Shown here one piece after another: positions 61,904-64,000 of a stretch of 64,000 nucleotides of DNA. Location: NCBI GenBank assembly GCA_965249775.1, contig OZ252253.1, forward strand, positions 3,038,001-3,102,000, in the 5' to 3' direction. Within the stretch, counting starts at the first letter, position 1, and the number at the start of each line of letters is the position of its first letter. The notes under the pieces are model-generated. The model made no database searches, was not told the origin of the DNA, and saw only the letters and a list, made by a program, of their open reading frames with translations. The stretch is from UBA822 sp965249775. GTDB lineage: Bacteria; Gemmatimonadota; Gemmatimonadetes; Longimicrobiales; Gaopeijiaceae. The position numbers and the translations under genes are program-made.

Positions 61904-62382
61904 GGATCGCTGAAACGTGCAGGCACCATCCGCGGACCCTCCAGACAGACGCCGGGCTGGCGGTCTCTCGGTGGGCCGGTCTCGGGCCGGAACGAGTTCG
62001 TGACGCTGGGTCCTGGAGGAGTATAAAGCAGACTGCACCGTCCTCAGTTCCCGCGGGAAAGATCGAATCGCCACCATAAGGATCTAGTCGCCACCATAAT
62101 GACTTGGCCGTCTCGGAGAATGCAAGCGCTAGATCCGTGGCCGCGCCACGAAAACTCGCTGGTGTCGCCGTACAGTGTGCTCGGCTCGTATAGGATACGG
62201 CCGCCAACTCTACGTTGGATTGGTGAGGCGACCCGAGATGGGCTCTCGGGACGCCAGGACGACTTCCGGCCGCACGGCAGGTGTCGACTCAGTTGACCCC
62301 CGGGATCGCCAGAGGCATTCTCTCAATCGCCTCGAACGAACGTCGGAGTGTGAAGGCCGTTGAAGGAGTACAGCGAGACATC
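61904..62382. other. divergent intergenic region, no gene seen
   Basis: 479 bases between the ECF sigma gene (minus) and the sortilin-like gene (plus). It contains the direct repeat TCGCCACCATAA at 62068-62079 and 62088-62099, spaced 20 bases start to start, which may be a regulator site. No convincing open frame or RNA gene was recognised. Confidence 0.45.
62352..62375 (+). repeat. dispersed repeat copy acting as RBS of the sortilin-like gene
   Basis: GAAGGCCGTTGAAGGAGTAC followed by AGCG. AAGGAG at 62363-62368 lies 14 bases before the ATG at 62383, at long but usable spacing, so a ribosome binding role is possible. Confidence 0.6.
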
Positions 62383-64000
62383 ATGAGCTGGAAAAAATGC
62401 CTCCGGGCGAGCGGGGCCCGGGCTGTTCTTGGAGGGTTGGCAACAGCCGCCCTGGCGAGTCCCATCACGTTCCCTGAGGAGACGCTTGCTCAGGAGGTGA
62501 CGTCGGTGGAGCAGGTCTTTCAGGACCTCACCTACCGGAACGTCGGGCCGTCTCGGGGCGGGCGTGTCACGGCGGTCGCCGGACATCCAGCCCACCCGTT
62601 CACGTTCTACATGGGCGCGACCGGTGGGGGGGTGTGGAAGACGGAGGACTACGGGACGACCTGGCATCCGATCTCCGACGGGTATTTCGAGACCGGGTCC
62701 ATCGGGTCGATCCGCGTCGCGCCGTCTGACCCCGAGACCGTTTACGTCGGCACCGGCTCAGACGGAATCCGGTCGAACGTAATCGTGGGGCGGGGGATGT
62801 ATCGCTCCGGCAATGCCGGGCGGACCTGGGAGCGCGTTGGCCTGGTGGAGATGGGTCAGATCGCGGCCGTCGAGGTGCATCCGACGAACTCCGACATCGT
62901 CTATGCCGCGGCGATGGGAAATCCCTGGGCCAAGAGCCACGAGCGCGGAGTGTACCGGACGCGCGACGGTGGTCGGTCGTGGGCTCAGGTGCTCTCTACC
63001 TCCGACTCCGTCGGCGCGGTCGACGTCGAGCTGAACCCCGCTGATCCGAACGAGATCTATGCGGCCATGTGGCGTGGCCAGCGTCAGCCCTGGACGATCA
63101 TCTCGGGCATGGAGGCTTCGGCCGGGGAGGACGGCATCTGGAAGTCGACGGACGGCGGGGACAGCTGGCGGATCCTGACCGACGGCCTTCCGACTGGCCT
63201 GGTCGGAAAGATCGACCTCTCGGTCTCCGCAGATGCGCCGAACCGCGTCTACGCGCTGGTCGAGACGACCGATCCGGATGAGGGCCTCTATCGCTCGGAC
63301 GACTTCGGTGAGACGTGGGAGCTGGTCAGCAATCAGGGCGGCCTCATGAACCGGCCGTTCTACTACACGGGAGTGACCGCCGATCCCACCGACGCGGACC
63401 ACGTCTACGTCAACAATGAGGGCTACTTCGAGTCGACCGACGGTGGGCAGACCTTCGTCCGCCGTTCGACACCACACGGTGACAACCACGACCTGTGGAT
63501 CAACCCTCAGAATCCGAATATCCAGGTCCAATCCAACGACGGTGGCGCCAACGTGACCTTGGACGGGGGCACCACGTGGTCTACGCAGCACAACCAGCCG
63601 ACCGCGGAGCTCTATCAGGTCGACATCGACGACAACTTTCCGTACTGGCTGTACGCCGGACAGCAGGACAACTCGACGATCCGTGTGCCGAGCAATCCGC
63701 CGAGCACCGGCTCGGCGGCGGGACATACCGGTAACTGGCAGGCGATCGGCGGGTGTGAGACGGGGCCGGTGGTTCCGAAGCCGGGCGATCCGTCCATCGT
63801 CTACGCGAACTGCAAGGGCCGTTTCGGCCGCTACAACCTGGAGACGGGGCAGGAGAAGCAGTACTACGTCGGCTTCGTCAACCTCTACGGAGTCAACCCG
63901 GCCGAGCTCCCGTACCGCTTTCAGCGCGTCGTGCCCATCGAGGTGTCTCCGCACGATCCCAGCACGGTCTATCACGGCTCCCAGTACGTGCACAAGACGA
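62383..64000 (+). CDS. sortilin/VPS10-like Asp-box (BNR) exoprotein, 3' end outside the window
   Basis: The frame is open from the ATG at 62383 to the window edge (539 residues); no stop is reached. It starts with a signal peptide (MSWKKCLRASGARAVLGG, then hydrophobic Ala-Ser). The body has repeated Asp-box/BNR blades of a beta propeller: 'GVWKTEDYGTTWHPI', 'GMYRSGNAGRTWERV', 'GVYRTRDGGRSWAQV', 'GIWKSTDGGDSWRIL', 'GLYRSDDFGETWELV' and 'YFESTDGGQTFVRR'. Such VPS10/sortilin-like proteins are often annotated as glycosyl hydrolases, though their activity is usually untested. It would be secreted or periplasmic. Confidence 0.85.
   Translation, partial: MSWKKCLRASGARAVLGGLATAALASPITFPEETLAQEVTSVEQVFQDLTYRNVGPSRGGRVTAVAGHPAHPFTFYMGATGGGVWKTEDYGTTWHPISDGYFETGSIGSIRVAPSDPETVYVGTGSDGIRSNVIVGRGMYRSGNAGRTWERVGLVEMGQIAAVEVHPTNSDIVYAAAMGNPWAKSHERGVYRTRDGGRSWAQVLSTSDSVGAVDVELNPADPNEIYAAMWRGQRQPWTIISGMEASAGEDGIWKSTDGGDSWRILTDGLPTGLVGKIDLSVSADAPNRVYALVETTDPDEGLYRSDDFGETWELVSNQGGLMNRPFYYTGVTADPTDADHVYVNNEGYFESTDGGQTFVRRSTPHGDNHDLWINPQNPNIQVQSNDGGANVTLDGGTTWSTQHNQPTAELYQVDIDDNFPYWLYAGQQDNSTIRVPSNPPSTGSAAGHTGNWQAIGGCETGPVVPKPGDPSIVYANCKGRFGRYNLETGQEKQYYVGFVNLYGVNPAELPYRFQRVVPIEVSPHDPSTVYHGSQYVHKT

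Noticed and set aside
62758..63993. 411-residue minus-strand open frame near the end of the window
   Set aside because: It is antisense to the Asp-box protein whose repeats are clearly readable on the plus strand; its composition is typical of an antisense frame in high-GC DNA.

Overview
The window is high-GC (roughly 60-63% by eye), gene-dense bacterial chromosome with about 53 protein genes. No rRNA gene, complete tRNA gene, CRISPR array, intact prophage or transposase gene was seen. The gene set suggests a Gram-negative, aerobic, respiring organism. It includes alternative complex III, outer-membrane beta-barrel proteins of the Omp85 type, Tat and lipoprotein signals, a short RpoD-like sigma factor of about 290 residues, DUF4331 proteins next to an ECF sigma/anti-sigma pair, and a sortilin/VPS10-like Asp-box protein. 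This combination is typical of Gemmatimonadota, but the assignment is an inference from gene content. No phylogenetic marker was searched.

Layout. 1-3.4 kb: a Fic-family C-terminal remnant, a Tat-exported N-acyl-D-amino-acid deacylase, and an exported carboxypeptidase-regulatory-domain protein. 3.7-6.2 kb: a LuxE-like acyl-protein synthetase translationally coupled to a LuxC-like acyl-CoA reductase, without luciferase genes. 6.3-11.1 kb: an AbrB-like protein, a hypothetical protein, and a transglutaminase/DUF58/MoxR operon. 11.4-18.4 kb: the alternative complex III operon actABC-EF, with no actD. 18.5-22.3 kb: a GAF-GGDEF protein, a TrmJ-like RNA methyltransferase, TatA and an acyl-CoA dehydrogenase. 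22.4-27.5 kb: gcvH, fused gcvP, a frameshifted metallo-hydrolase and a LipM-like octanoyltransferase. 27.5-33.5 kb: a five-gene peptide ABC transporter. 33.6-41.1 kb: an orphan TolQ/ExbB protein, a lytic transglycosylase, a cold-shock protein, polA and ssb. 41.2-46.2 kb: two outer-membrane proteins flanking a primary-type sigma factor. 46.2-50.2 kb: malic enzyme-PTA and PEP carboxykinase, acting together at the C4/C3 node. 50.2-54.5 kb: a GntR-controlled ABC-2 transporter operon carrying two paralogous exported proteins. 54.7-57.4 kb: a lipoprotein, a methyltransferase and an amidohydrolase. 57.6-62.0 kb: a TPR protein, a DUF4331 protein split over two genes, an anti-sigma factor and an ECF sigma factor. 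62.4 kb to the end: the N-terminal part of a sortilin-like protein.

The most unusual signal is a dispersed repeat, consensus GGCYGTTGAAGGAGTACAG. It recurs at about nine places, several times placed so that its AAGGAG serves as the Shine-Dalgarno of the next gene. Two inverted copies bound a 323-bp non-coding, MITE-like element with nested hairpins between slt and csp. Other points of interest are the missing actD, in-frame minisatellites in actC and lipM, a GntR/ABC-2 operon encoding two exported proteins that share a CxxGxLDxC motif, the split DUF4331 module under an ECF sigma factor, and a polA that has lost all its proofreading carboxylates.
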